From positions 1-62,930 of the forward strand of contig CAJFNV010000111.1 in NCBI GenBank assembly GCA_904395805.1: a stretch of 62,930 bases of DNA. Reading direction: 5' to 3'. How positions within the stretch are numbered: the first letter of the stretch is position 1; each line of letters opens with the position of its first letter. This document shows, piece by piece, positions 54,707 through 62,902 of this stretch. Both the position numbers and the translations under genes were made by a program. Source of the stretch: Candidatus Gallispira edinburgensis. Lineage in GTDB: Bacteria; Bacillota; Clostridia; Lachnospirales; CAG-274. The notes below the pieces were generated by a model. That model made no database searches. It was given only the letters and a program-made list of their open reading frames with translations, and was not told the DNA's origin.

Positions 54707-56887
54707 ATGATAAATTTAAGTTTTGAAAAAGTATATTCAACAGACAGAATAAAAGAAAATTGTTATATAGGACTTCCTTTCAGAAAGGGACAGCTTAATG
54801 ACATTTCAAAAGTTTCAGTGACGGATAGTGAAAACAGAGAATATGCCTCTCAGTCAAAGGCAACTGCATACTGGCAGGACGGAAGTATAAAATGGCTTTT
54901 CACACGATTTGAGGCAGACATTCCAGCAAACAAAGGCGCGGAATATATACTCCACACTGACAGAAGTCCTGCTCCCTTTGAAGGCATAAATTTTAAAAAC
55001 AATGTAATTGATACGGGAGAATTAAAGCTGAAGCTTGGCACAGGTAATATGCTTTTTGACTATATAGAATACAAAGGCAAAAAGTATGACAATATTATAA
55101 AAATGCCACTTTTAGAAGATAAGTCAGGAAATAAATATACACCTTCTATTTATGACTGGCAGATTTTAGAACAGGGAAAGCTCTGCACAATATTAAAAGT
55201 ACAGGGTTCTCATACTCTCAATAACAAAAGAGTTTATGCCTTTGAAATAAAGCTTACATTTTACAGAAACAAATCCTCATTTGAATTTGCATACAGGTTA
55301 ATAAACACAACCGATGAAAGGCTTGACATAAAAAGCCTTGTGATACCTGTTGAAAAAAACAGCAAAGGAAATGTAAGAGCACTTACGGGAATTTCAAATT
55401 ACAAAACAAGGTTTACAGAAAGCAAAGGGGAAGAAATTTTCACATATGTGGACGCCGAAATGCTTAAATACGAATCAAACGAACACAATGCTGAAGTATT
55501 TTACGGCACATTTTTCGGAGACCTGACAGATGAGGAAACAGGAATTACAGCAACAGTATATCAGGCACAGCAGAATTTCCCGAAAGCTGTAAAGGTATCC
55601 TCTGACAAAATGGAAATTATGCTTGTTCCCGAAGATATAGGCAATGTCAAATTTGAAAGAGGTATGGCAAGAGAGCAGAGAGTACAGTTTTATTTCCATG
55701 ACACAGAAGAGGATATACAAAGTATAAATAACAAAACAATAATATATCAAATGCCGGACAAGCCTTATGTAAAGCCCGAAGTATTCAGGCAGGCAGATGT
55801 ATTCCATGATGTATTCACAGATAAGTATAACTATGACATAGAGCTGTTCATTATGGCAAAGGCAGACGAACATGCCCGCTGTTTCGGTATGATGAACTGG
55901 GGCGATGCTCCCGATTTAGGCTACACCGCACAGGGCAGAGGCGGCGGTGCCCTTGTATGGACAAACAATGAATATGACTTTCCTCATGCCTGTACCCTCC
56001 AGTATGTAAGAACAGGTACAAGAAGATTTCTTGACTATGTACTTGTAGCTGCAGAACACTGGATGGACGTTGATGTATGCCACTACAGCAATGATCCTCT
56101 TATTATGGGCGGTCAGTACGAACATACAAACGGGCACATTTTAGGCAACCATATAGCCTGCTCCCATGAATGGGTGGAAGGACTTCTGGACTATTATCAC
56201 TTTACAGGCAATATTGAAGCCTACAACACAGCAATAGGAATAGGCGAAAACATAACAAGACTGCTTGAAACACCAATGTTCAAAAACGTCGGCGAGGCAA
56301 ACGCAAGAGAAACAGGCTGGGCACTGCGTACACTTACAGCCCTTTATATTGAAACAAACGATGAAAAATGGCTTGAAAAATGTGACTGGATAGTAGGTCA
56401 TTTTGAGGAATGGGAAGAAAAGTACGGTTTATGGCTTGCCCCATATACAGACAATACGGCAATAAGAGTTGTGTTTATGATTTCCGTAGCCGTAGGAAGC
56501 CTTATGCGCTATTATAGGGTAAGACCACAGGAAAAAATAAAGGGAATGATATTAAGGGCAGTAAAGGATCTTTGCGACAACGCAAGACTTGAAAACGGTC
56601 TGTTCTATTACAAGGAGCTGCCAAGCTTAAAAAGACTGGGAAACAATCCCCTTATACTTGAAGCCCTTACAATAGCCTATGAATTAAGCGGAGATGAGGA
56701 ATATATTAAAGCAGGCTTGCCTACCCTTAAATATGTTATGAGCTATAAGGCAGCAGGCTTAAGCTTTAACAAGAGAATAGAAGAAGACAGCCTTATACAG
56801 GGAAGTATGGGCACAAAGAGTTTTGCACAGCTTATGATCCCTGTGACCGTGTTTTATGTAACAGCACAAAACCTTGGTTTACTTTAA
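54707..56887 (+). CDS. Exo-rhamnogalacturonan lyase-like protein (PL26/YetA type)
   Basis: A 726-residue cytosolic protein without signal peptide. The N-terminal beta domain opens CYIGLPFRKGQLNDISKVSV and has AYWQDGSIKWLFTRFEADIP, the pattern of YetA/PcRGLX proteins. The C-terminal two-thirds is an alpha/alpha-barrel (EHWMDVDVCHYSNDPLIMGG; GNHIACSHEWVEGLLDYYHF; ARETGWALRTLTALYIE). Family members release unsaturated sugars from rhamnogalacturonan I ends. It is divergent from the AraC regulator. It lacks secretion signals, so its substrate would be imported oligosaccharides, but no transporter is in this window. Confidence 0.82.
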   Translation: MINLSFEKVYSTDRIKENCYIGLPFRKGQLNDISKVSVTDSENREYASQSKATAYWQDGSIKWLFTRFEADIPANKGAEYILHTDRSPAPFEGINFKNNVIDTGELKLKLGTGNMLFDYIEYKGKKYDNIIKMPLLEDKSGNKYTPSIYDWQILEQGKLCTILKVQGSHTLNNKRVYAFEIKLTFYRNKSSFEFAYRLINTTDERLDIKSLVIPVEKNSKGNVRALTGISNYKTRFTESKGEEIFTYVDAEMLKYESNEHNAEVFYGTFFGDLTDEETGITATVYQAQQNFPKAVKVSSDKMEIMLVPEDIGNVKFERGMAREQRVQFYFHDTEEDIQSINNKTIIYQMPDKPYVKPEVFRQADVFHDVFTDKYNYDIELFIMAKADEHARCFGMMNWGDAPDLGYTAQGRGGGALVWTNNEYDFPHACTLQYVRTGTRRFLDYVLVAAEHWMDVDVCHYSNDPLIMGGQYEHTNGHILGNHIACSHEWVEGLLDYYHFTGNIEAYNTAIGIGENITRLLETPMFKNVGEANARETGWALRTLTALYIETNDEKWLEKCDWIVGHFEEWEEKYGLWLAPYTDNTAIRVVFMISVAVGSLMRYYRVRPQEKIKGMILRAVKDLCDNARLENGLFYYKELPSLKRLGNNPLILEALTIAYELSGDEEYIKAGLPTLKYVMSYKAAGLSFNKRIEEDSLIQGSMGTKSFAQLMIPVTVFYVTAQNLGLL

Positions 56888-56898
56888 TATCCGTTTTT

Positions 56899-56932
56899 AA
56901 CGTCTATAGACTTCTGTCCATAGGCGTTTTTT
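56899..56932 (+). terminator. Terminator after the lyase gene
   Basis: AACGTCTATAGAC-TTCT-GTCCATAGGCGTT with one mismatch, then TTTT. Confidence 0.85.
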
Positions 56933-56977
56933 GCATTCAATATTAATTTCAGAAAGCATTTCACCCTTGTTAAAACA

Positions 56978-57009
56978 TTGACATTTTGTTATAGGTATGC
57001 TACTATAAT
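56978..57009 (+). promoter_or_regulatory. Possible promoter of the mosaic secreted protein
   Basis: TTGACA (56978-56983), then either TACTAT after 17 bases or TATAAT (57004-57009) after 20 bases. The predicted leader is about 170 bases with no structure seen. Confidence 0.45.
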
Positions 57010-57181
57010 ACATATAATAAAATAACAAAACAGGTGTTTAACCGTATTATTAATTCCTTTTTACTCCCTGTAATTATTTATTCCGTTGGGGCAAATATCA
57101 GAGAAAGAGAGGTATATATGAACACAATGTCCCCAATTACAGTAATATCAAAAAAAATTAAAAAGAGAGGCGGGAAAGAAA

Positions 57182-58963
57182 ATGAAAAAAATCATGTCAC
57201 TTATTATTTCAGCAGTTATACTGATATCGTCCCTGAGCATGGCTGTATATGCCGCATCTCCTGTTTCCGGAAAATGCGGAGATAACCTGACATATACATA
57301 CAGTGACGGAACACTTACAATAAGCGGAACAGGACCTATGTACAATACCGAATACAACGCAGAAAGCTATATAAATTACGGCTGGGTTGAAAATCCTCTT
57401 GAAATTGATACACTGATATTGCATGAGGGAATGACTACCATCGGAGCATATGCCTTTTCATCCCTTAACATTTCCGGGGAAGTAACTATACCGGAAGGTG
57501 TAACAAGTATAGGTCTTGGTGCTTTTTCTCACAGTATGGGTATAACAAGTGTATCAATACCGGCAACCGTAACAAATATAGGCACGGCAGCCTTTTATGA
57601 CTGCCCTCTTATAGACATATATTACGGTGGAACTCCCGAACAGTGGAATAGCATAACCTTCGGTGAAGAAAATAATAACATATATGATGCGGAAGTACAT
57701 GTAACTTCCACATCGGTTACACCTTCACAAAACACAGCCCCTTCATCATCTGATGAGATCAAAGTAATTCTTAACGGAAATACTCTTCAGTTTGATCAGC
57801 CTCCCGTTATTTCAAAGGGACGCACACTTGTACCTATGAGAGCAATCCTTGAGGCTCTGGGTGCATCCGTTGAATGGGACAGTGAAACCAAGTCGGTTAC
57901 ATCTGCCAAGAACAATACCGTCGTCCTGCTTACTGTAGGCAGCACAACTATGACATACAGTAAGGCAGGAGAAAGTATCGTAAATGTGACCTTGGATGCT
58001 CCTCCAGAAATTATAAACGGAAGAACAATGATACCCGCAAGAGCTATAGCTGAGGCATTTGACTGTGATGTCAAGTGGGACTCTGCAACAAGAACAGTTA
58101 CAATAACATTCAATACGATCTCATCAACCGATAACATTGAAACAGAGCCGGTTACCGAGGCTGTTACTATAGCTGAAACAGAGACCGAAACAGTAACAAG
58201 CATAACCGAGCCTCGGACTGAAGCGGAACCTTTAGAAATCACTCAGACCCTTATTAAGGGATTCGGAGCTGTAAATGCCGGTGAATCAGCCGGAAATATT
58301 CTGGATGGCAAGCCCGGGACAAAGTGGTGTTCTGTGGTTCCCACAAGCGCTGAAAGTAACAGGCCTTATATAATATGGGAAGTTTCAGAGCCTGTAAAGG
58401 TTACGGGATATACAATTGTTACAGCAAATGACAACAGCAAGTATCCCGGAAGAAATCCTATGAACTGGACATTGTACGGCTGTAATTCATCTTCCGAACC
58501 TGATATAAACAGCAACTGGACTGTCATTGACGAAAGGAGCAACGACCGCTCACTTCCCGATGAGGACTTTGCAGACAGATATTTCACGGTTACAGGAAAT
58601 GATTCCGAATACAAGTATTATATGCTTATGATCACGGCATCAAGAGGTGATGTTATGATGCAGATGTCAGAATTTGAGCTCAATTATGAAGGCAGCGGAA
58701 TTACACCAAATTTAAACAACTCCGCCGGCACATCATCACAGCAATCACCTGCTGAAAGCTCATCTTCCGCAAGCACATCATTGGCTCCTCAAACCTGCCC
58801 TATATGCAACGGCAGCGGTATGATCATCTGTCCTTACTGCCACGGCACAGGTCAGGGTGCTTCAATGTATATGCTTGGACAGGAAGTTCCTCAGGGCTGT
58901 ACTTACTGCGGAAGCACCGGACAAAGACTTTGCAGCGGCTGCGGCGGTTCAGGAAAAGTTTAA
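57182..58963 (+). CDS. Secreted mosaic protein: BspA-type LRR, stalk domain, discoidin-like domain, DnaJ-type zinc fingers
   Basis: A 593-residue protein with a signal peptide (1-24). BspA-type leucine-rich repeats cover about 28-165 (GVTSIGLGAFSHS, VTNIGTAAFYDCP). A copper amine oxidase N-terminal domain spans about 190-305 (KGRTLVPMRAILEALGASVE, NGRTMIPARAIAEAFDCDVK). A Thr/Glu linker is followed by an F5/8-type (discoidin-like) domain at about 355-510 (TKWCSVVP, ITASRGDVMMQMSEFEL). A Ser-rich linker leads to a DnaJ-like zinc module at 540-593 (CPICNGSGMIICPYCHGTGQ; CTYCGSTGQRLCSGCGGSG). Start ATG after GGGAAAG. The function of the mosaic is unknown. Confidence 0.85.
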   Translation: MKKIMSLIISAVILISSLSMAVYAASPVSGKCGDNLTYTYSDGTLTISGTGPMYNTEYNAESYINYGWVENPLEIDTLILHEGMTTIGAYAFSSLNISGEVTIPEGVTSIGLGAFSHSMGITSVSIPATVTNIGTAAFYDCPLIDIYYGGTPEQWNSITFGEENNNIYDAEVHVTSTSVTPSQNTAPSSSDEIKVILNGNTLQFDQPPVISKGRTLVPMRAILEALGASVEWDSETKSVTSAKNNTVVLLTVGSTTMTYSKAGESIVNVTLDAPPEIINGRTMIPARAIAEAFDCDVKWDSATRTVTITFNTISSTDNIETEPVTEAVTIAETETETVTSITEPRTEAEPLEITQTLIKGFGAVNAGESAGNILDGKPGTKWCSVVPTSAESNRPYIIWEVSEPVKVTGYTIVTANDNSKYPGRNPMNWTLYGCNSSSEPDINSNWTVIDERSNDRSLPDEDFADRYFTVTGNDSEYKYYMLMITASRGDVMMQMSEFELNYEGSGITPNLNNSAGTSSQQSPAESSSSASTSLAPQTCPICNGSGMIICPYCHGTGQGASMYMLGQEVPQGCTYCGSTGQRLCSGCGGSGKV

Positions 58964-58974
58964 TACATAAATTT

Positions 58975-59005
58975 GAACCATCTGTATTGCAGATGGTTCT
59001 ATTAT
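58975..59005 (+). terminator. Terminator after the mosaic protein gene
   Basis: GAACCATCTG-TATTG-CAGATGGTTC, a perfect 10-bp stem, then a T-containing run (TATTATTAT). It separates this gene from the KAP cassette. Confidence 0.8.
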
Positions 59006-59152
59006 TATCTGGCAAAAAGTATCATCTCTCAACGTTTGTAAACCAACTAAGGATGTTTCTCCCTTCACTATTTAAAATTTATCACTAAAATCAGTTTAAT
59101 TCCATGGATAATACTTAACAGGTCAGTAGTTAAATAAAATACCATAATTGGG

Positions 59153-59181
59153 TTGAAAATTTTGTCATATTATGTTATATT
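59153..59181 (+). promoter_or_regulatory. Likely promoter of the KAP cassette
   Basis: TTGAAA (59153-59158), 17-base spacer, TATATT (59176-59181). The surrounding 59000-59290 is AT-rich without genes, so other promoters cannot be excluded. Confidence 0.5.
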
Positions 59182-59293
59182 TATGTTGTAAAAATTTATA
59201 AATTATGTCCATATTTTATACCATGTTACATGATAGAATATACTAAAACTAAATAAATAATTAAAATATTAATTTAAGAAAGAAGGTAATAAT

Positions 59294-59464
59294 ATGAAAT
59301 GTCCGATTTGTAATCATTCAGGAGGAAATATGAGAAGATGCAAAAAATGCGGTAAAGTTTATTGCAGATCCTGTGCAAATAAGGGCGCCGGCGATTACAA
59401 GAAGGTTGCGGCTAACAGGTGCCCTTATTGCGGAGTCCTGAACTCAAGCGAATCTGTAAAATAA
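59294..59464 (+). CDS. 56-residue double zinc-ribbon protein
   Basis: It reads MKCPICNHSGGNMRRCKKCG and later CRSC and CPYCG: four CxxC pairs, enough for two zinc sites. GAAGG precedes the ATG, and codon use matches neighbours. It is first gene of the KAP cassette, 32 bases before the NTPase start. The protein is probably cytosolic; nucleic-acid or protein binding is plausible but unproven. Confidence 0.8.
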   Translation: MKCPICNHSGGNMRRCKKCGKVYCRSCANKGAGDYKKVAANRCPYCGVLNSSESVK

Positions 59465-59496
59465 GGATACATTTAAGTTTTACATGAGGTGGCTAT

Positions 59497-61221
59497 ATGT
59501 TTGGAAATACTGATAAACCTATCGAAAAAATTATTAATGATACTTTTGGTGTATACAGCTATGTTGAAGGCTTATGTCGGTTTATAGTAAACTGCGATAC
59601 TCCCATGACTATTTCTATACAGGGAGATTGGGGCAGCGGCAAAACAAGTATGATGAATATGATCAGAGAAAAAATTTCAAGGGATGTCTGTCCTATATGG
59701 TTTAACACATGGCAGTTTTCCCAGTTTAAAATGCAGGATGAACTTGCTGTGTCCCTGATGTATTCTTTGCTTGATGAACTTGATTACAGCAAAGAAAACA
59801 TAAAAAAGATTTTCGGCTTTCTGGGTGGTGCTGCTAAGCTTGCCACAGGAATTATAACCGAAAGGATCGCCGGAGGATACCTTGCAGATGAAATAACCGG
59901 TGCAATGGAAGGCGGCAATTTCGACTATCCTTCTGAAATCAAAGATTTAAAAAACAAGTTTCAGGAAGCTATAAATAAAAAACTACATGCCGAAAATAAA
60001 GAACGTGTGGTTATATTTATTGACGACTTGGACAGGCTGCAGCCGGAAAAGGCTGTGGAACTTTTAGAGGTGCTTAAAATCTTCCTTGATTGCGAAAACT
60101 GTGTATATGTTTTAGCTGTAGATTATGAAGTTGTTACTCAGGGAATAAAGAAAAAATTCGGTGACTCTGTAGGCGAGCAAAAAGGGAAAAACTTTTTCGA
60201 TAAGATTATTCAGCTGCCCTTTAAAATGCCTATTGCTCAGTATGATATATCAAAATATGTTTCAAATATGCTTGCAAAAATGAGCATAAGCACAGATAAC
60301 AAAACTGTGGAAAGCTATGTTTCCCTTATAAGCAATTCCGTGGGCTGCAATCCAAGAAGTATGAAAAGATTGTTTAATACATACTTACTTCTTGATATAA
60401 TTTTCAAAAACAAATTTTCAAATGAGCAGCGTGAAAATTCAAACATTTTGTTATTTGCAATTATTTGTATGCAGACTGAGTTTGATGATTTATATAAATA
60501 CATAGTATCAAATCGTGATATAATTGATGCTGAAATGCTTGCATCACTGGAAAAAGATATTGATTCAGATGAAGATCTGATCGCCGAACTTTCAGCATCC
60601 GATGAGACTGAACTTTCCCGTATATCAAATTTTATGGCTAAATTTAACCTTATTTTACAAAATGAAACCGGAACAATATCGGACAAAAGCATAGATGGGT
60701 TAAAAAATTTACTTTCATTTTCAACAGTTACTTCAGTCAACGTTAATGAGAATATTGAGTTAAAAACGGATTATGACTGGAAATACAGGTACATTAATAA
60801 AGATATTGCAAAAAATGTCAATTCTGTTCTGCAGTCTGAATATAGGTATAATTTCAGAATATGGCAGGCAAAAAAGAATACAAGGTCTCACAGAATATCT
60901 GATGTATGGGGGATAATGGATTTAAAAACAGGAAATGATGCCTATTACACTTTTGATTATTCTCTTAAAACCGATTACTCTCTCGGAATGACATTCTTAA
61001 ATCTGTCAATATATCATGACAGATCAATAACAGATGAAGAATTTAATAACGTATTTAATGAAAACCCATTATCATACAGATGTATAAAAAATAACGGAAA
61101 TCTGCAATACGAAAAAGTACTTCGCTTTCTTGATGCTGAAGCTTCCGATATCAGCAGCAAAATTGTTACAGTAATCAGGAATGCTGTAAATGAACTTAAT
61201 GCTTTTCTTGAAAGGAAGTAA
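59497..61221 (+). CDS. KAP-family P-loop NTPase
   Basis: A 574-residue protein of the KAP (Kidins220/ARMS and PifA) STAND-like NTPases. Walker A is ISIQGDWGSGKTSMM (about residues 43-57), followed by the family's WFNTWQFSQF. A hydrophobic insertion (about 108-135: FGFLGGAAKLATGIITERI) fits the membrane-associated insert of KAP proteins. Walker B is RVVIFIDDLDRLQPEKAVEL, then the downstream sensor/Arg region NPRSMKRLFNTY. The C-terminal 200 residues match nothing recognised. PifA blocks phage T7 in E. coli; many relatives are linked to defence. ATG at 59497 after GAGGTGG. Confidence 0.92.
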   Translation: MFGNTDKPIEKIINDTFGVYSYVEGLCRFIVNCDTPMTISIQGDWGSGKTSMMNMIREKISRDVCPIWFNTWQFSQFKMQDELAVSLMYSLLDELDYSKENIKKIFGFLGGAAKLATGIITERIAGGYLADEITGAMEGGNFDYPSEIKDLKNKFQEAINKKLHAENKERVVIFIDDLDRLQPEKAVELLEVLKIFLDCENCVYVLAVDYEVVTQGIKKKFGDSVGEQKGKNFFDKIIQLPFKMPIAQYDISKYVSNMLAKMSISTDNKTVESYVSLISNSVGCNPRSMKRLFNTYLLLDIIFKNKFSNEQRENSNILLFAIICMQTEFDDLYKYIVSNRDIIDAEMLASLEKDIDSDEDLIAELSASDETELSRISNFMAKFNLILQNETGTISDKSIDGLKNLLSFSTVTSVNVNENIELKTDYDWKYRYINKDIAKNVNSVLQSEYRYNFRIWQAKKNTRSHRISDVWGIMDLKTGNDAYYTFDYSLKTDYSLGMTFLNLSIYHDRSITDEEFNNVFNENPLSYRCIKNNGNLQYEKVLRFLDAEASDISSKIVTVIRNAVNELNAFLERK

Positions 61222-61226
61222 TATAT

Positions 61227-61625
61227 ATGGTTAAAATTATATTTTTAGTAATTTGGGTGTATTTGCTGATCTGTATATTAGCTGCGTTTTTAAACGCATA
61301 TTTTAAAAGGGCACAATGTCCTGTGTGCAGAAAAAGAAATGCAGTTTGTGTTTCTCAAAAAAAGCTTCGTGAAGAAAATATATACTTTAAAGAGAAAGAA
61401 ACAATAAAAGAGTATAAAAATATATATAAATCAAGAACTGATTTCGGAATGAAAACAGCAACAGACCAATTCTTTAATCCGCCCGAAAAGCTTATCGTTC
61501 GGGATGTAATGATCCCCGGGAAAAGAATCTGGTATAAAATTAAATATAAGTGTAATAACTGCGGCAACACTTTTTATAATCAGGTATATGAGGACAAAAA
61601 GCCAACTGTGATTAATAAGCAATAA
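61227..61625 (+). CDS. Membrane-anchored zinc-ribbon protein
   Basis: A 132-residue protein. It has one N-terminal membrane helix (IIFLVIWVYLLICILAAFL), then CPVC near residue 31 and CNNC near 110, which would form one split zinc ribbon around a charged loop (REENIYFKEKETIKEYKNIY). It starts 5 bases after the NTPase stop with GGAAG in the NTPase tail, so it is coupled. No family recognised. With the KAP membrane insert it suggests a membrane-localised complex. Confidence 0.78.
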   Translation: MVKIIFLVIWVYLLICILAAFLNAYFKRAQCPVCRKRNAVCVSQKKLREENIYFKEKETIKEYKNIYKSRTDFGMKTATDQFFNPPEKLIVRDVMIPGKRIWYKIKYKCNNCGNTFYNQVYEDKKPTVINKQ

Positions 61626-61639
61626 GGGAGGAATTTTTT

Positions 61640-61849
61640 ATGGCAACACCTATTTATTTTGTAAACAATAAATATGAACGAGGTGCAGTTAAAGTATTTA
61701 TTACAGACAACAAATATGAAAAAGATATTATAAAGGTATGGGTCACAAATAATAAATATGAAAAAGGTGCCCTTAAAGGATTTGTTGTTCAGAATAAGTA
61801 TGATGCACAAATGAAAATTTATATCTGTCAGAATAAACATGAGAGATAG
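61640..61849 (+). CDS. Five-fold short-repeat protein (DUF6150-like)
   Basis: A 69-residue protein made almost entirely of five 12-14-residue repeats of the form (N)NKYExxxxKVfvt: NNKYERGAVKVFITD, NKYEKDIIKVWVTN, NKYEKGALKGFVVQ, NKYDAQMKIYICQ, NKHER. The pattern predicts stacked beta strands. It resembles DUF6150, which has no established role. A GGGAGG site precedes the ATG at 61640. It lies between the zinc-ribbon gene and the nuclease-like gene in a compact operon. Confidence 0.75.
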   Translation: MATPIYFVNNKYERGAVKVFITDNKYEKDIIKVWVTNNKYEKGALKGFVVQNKYDAQMKIYICQNKHER

Positions 61850-61861
61850 AGGTAAATAATT

Positions 61862-62842
61862 ATGTATAGTATAAATAATATAAACTGCTGGATTATTAAT
61901 TTAAAACCCTTTTACAACAGTATAGGCAATGATATAATAAAGGAATTTCAGCTGGAATGTGTTGAAAAAAATATTTTTGGTATCGGCTGGTACCTTGATG
62001 GCTTTGAAGGAAGTCTTGCAGATAATAAAGAAGCTTTTTTAGGTGCATACAATAATGACAGTGCATATAAAGCCATTAAAAAGGCAGTTGATAATATAGA
62101 TAAAATCAAAGAAGGCGATTTAGTTATAATGCGTCTTAGAGACGCTCATTATTACATAGGTCAGGTTTCAGAAAGGGCTTTTCACACAAATAATATTTTC
62201 AGCAGTGAATATTTTGACACAAGACTTTCATGGATGTGCAGAGTTTCCCAATGGCTTGAATTTAAAACCGATGAAAATCTCCCATCAGAAATAATAGGAC
62301 GATTGTCACAGCGCAGGCAGCCGACTCTGTCAAGAGTGGCAAATGACAGACAAAGGTTGTTGATTGCTGCAGCACTCAATACAATATCAAAAGGAAAAAT
62401 CGATGGAGTATCAAAGATAAATCTCACACCTGATAATTTTTCAAGATCCTTGGCTTATATGGAGCTTGAAGATCTTGTATGCAGCTATATTTACAACGAA
62501 ATAAGAAATGCGTATCCTGACAGCAATTACATATTACTGCCCTCATCCTGTAAGGTCAGCCGTCCTTTATATGAATTTATTTTTGTATGTGCCGGCGAAA
62601 AGCCTGTTACCTGTCAGGTTAAGAGTGAAGATTTTATAGATATTAAAAAACATATTGATGATTCTTACAGAAAAATATATTTCTTTTCAGGCAAAGGTTA
62701 TATTAACGAAGAAGCGAAACAGGATAACATGGAGATAATAAGCCGTGAAAAGTTGTTTGAATTCTTAACAGACAATGCCCAATATATGTACTCAAAAATA
62801 TCTAAATATTACACCTTTGACGAAACCGGCATTGATTTATAA
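61862..62842 (+). CDS. Putative Mrr-like nuclease with N-terminal PUA/EVE-like region
   Basis: A 326-residue protein. Residues 1-135 contain a small beta-barrel-like region (KEGDLVIMRLRDAHYYIGQV) similar in style to PUA/EVE or MrcB-type modules. The C-terminal part (about 195-310) has the strand pattern of restriction-endonuclease folds: RPLYEFIFVCAGEKPVTCQV followed by Lys-Ser, giving an E-x(n)-QxK motif like the QxK form of Mrr enzymes. It ends ISREKLFEFL. The fold call is by eye and needs profile support. It is last gene of the cassette, starting 13 bases after the repeat gene, and is followed by a strong terminator. Confidence 0.6.
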   Translation: MYSINNINCWIINLKPFYNSIGNDIIKEFQLECVEKNIFGIGWYLDGFEGSLADNKEAFLGAYNNDSAYKAIKKAVDNIDKIKEGDLVIMRLRDAHYYIGQVSERAFHTNNIFSSEYFDTRLSWMCRVSQWLEFKTDENLPSEIIGRLSQRRQPTLSRVANDRQRLLIAAALNTISKGKIDGVSKINLTPDNFSRSLAYMELEDLVCSYIYNEIRNAYPDSNYILLPSSCKVSRPLYEFIFVCAGEKPVTCQVKSEDFIDIKKHIDDSYRKIYFFSGKGYINEEAKQDNMEIISREKLFEFLTDNAQYMYSKISKYYTFDETGIDL

Positions 62843-62846
62843 ATAG

Positions 62847-62902
62847 GGGCTGTTGCAAAATGAATGATTTTTCATTCGTTTTGCGGCAGCCTTCTCTTTT
62901 TT
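62847..62902 (+). terminator. Long hairpin terminator closing the KAP cassette
   Basis: GGCTGTTGCAAAATGAATG pairs with CATTCGTTTTGCGGCAGCC (about 19 bp, a few mismatches) around ATTTTT, then TTCTCTTTTTT. The outer GGGGCTGTTGCAAAA is reminiscent of some insertion-sequence ends, but no transposase is present. Confidence 0.85.

Noticed and set aside
57034..57285. 83-codon frame overlapping the start of the mosaic protein gene
   Set aside because: It begins in the promoter leader, overlaps the signal-peptide region in another frame and has no recognisable protein features.
62847..62902. Insertion-sequence end
   Set aside because: The GGGGCTGTTGCAAAA start is suggestive, but the segment is a complete hairpin with T-tract directly behind an operon and there is no transposase, so a terminator is the simpler reading.
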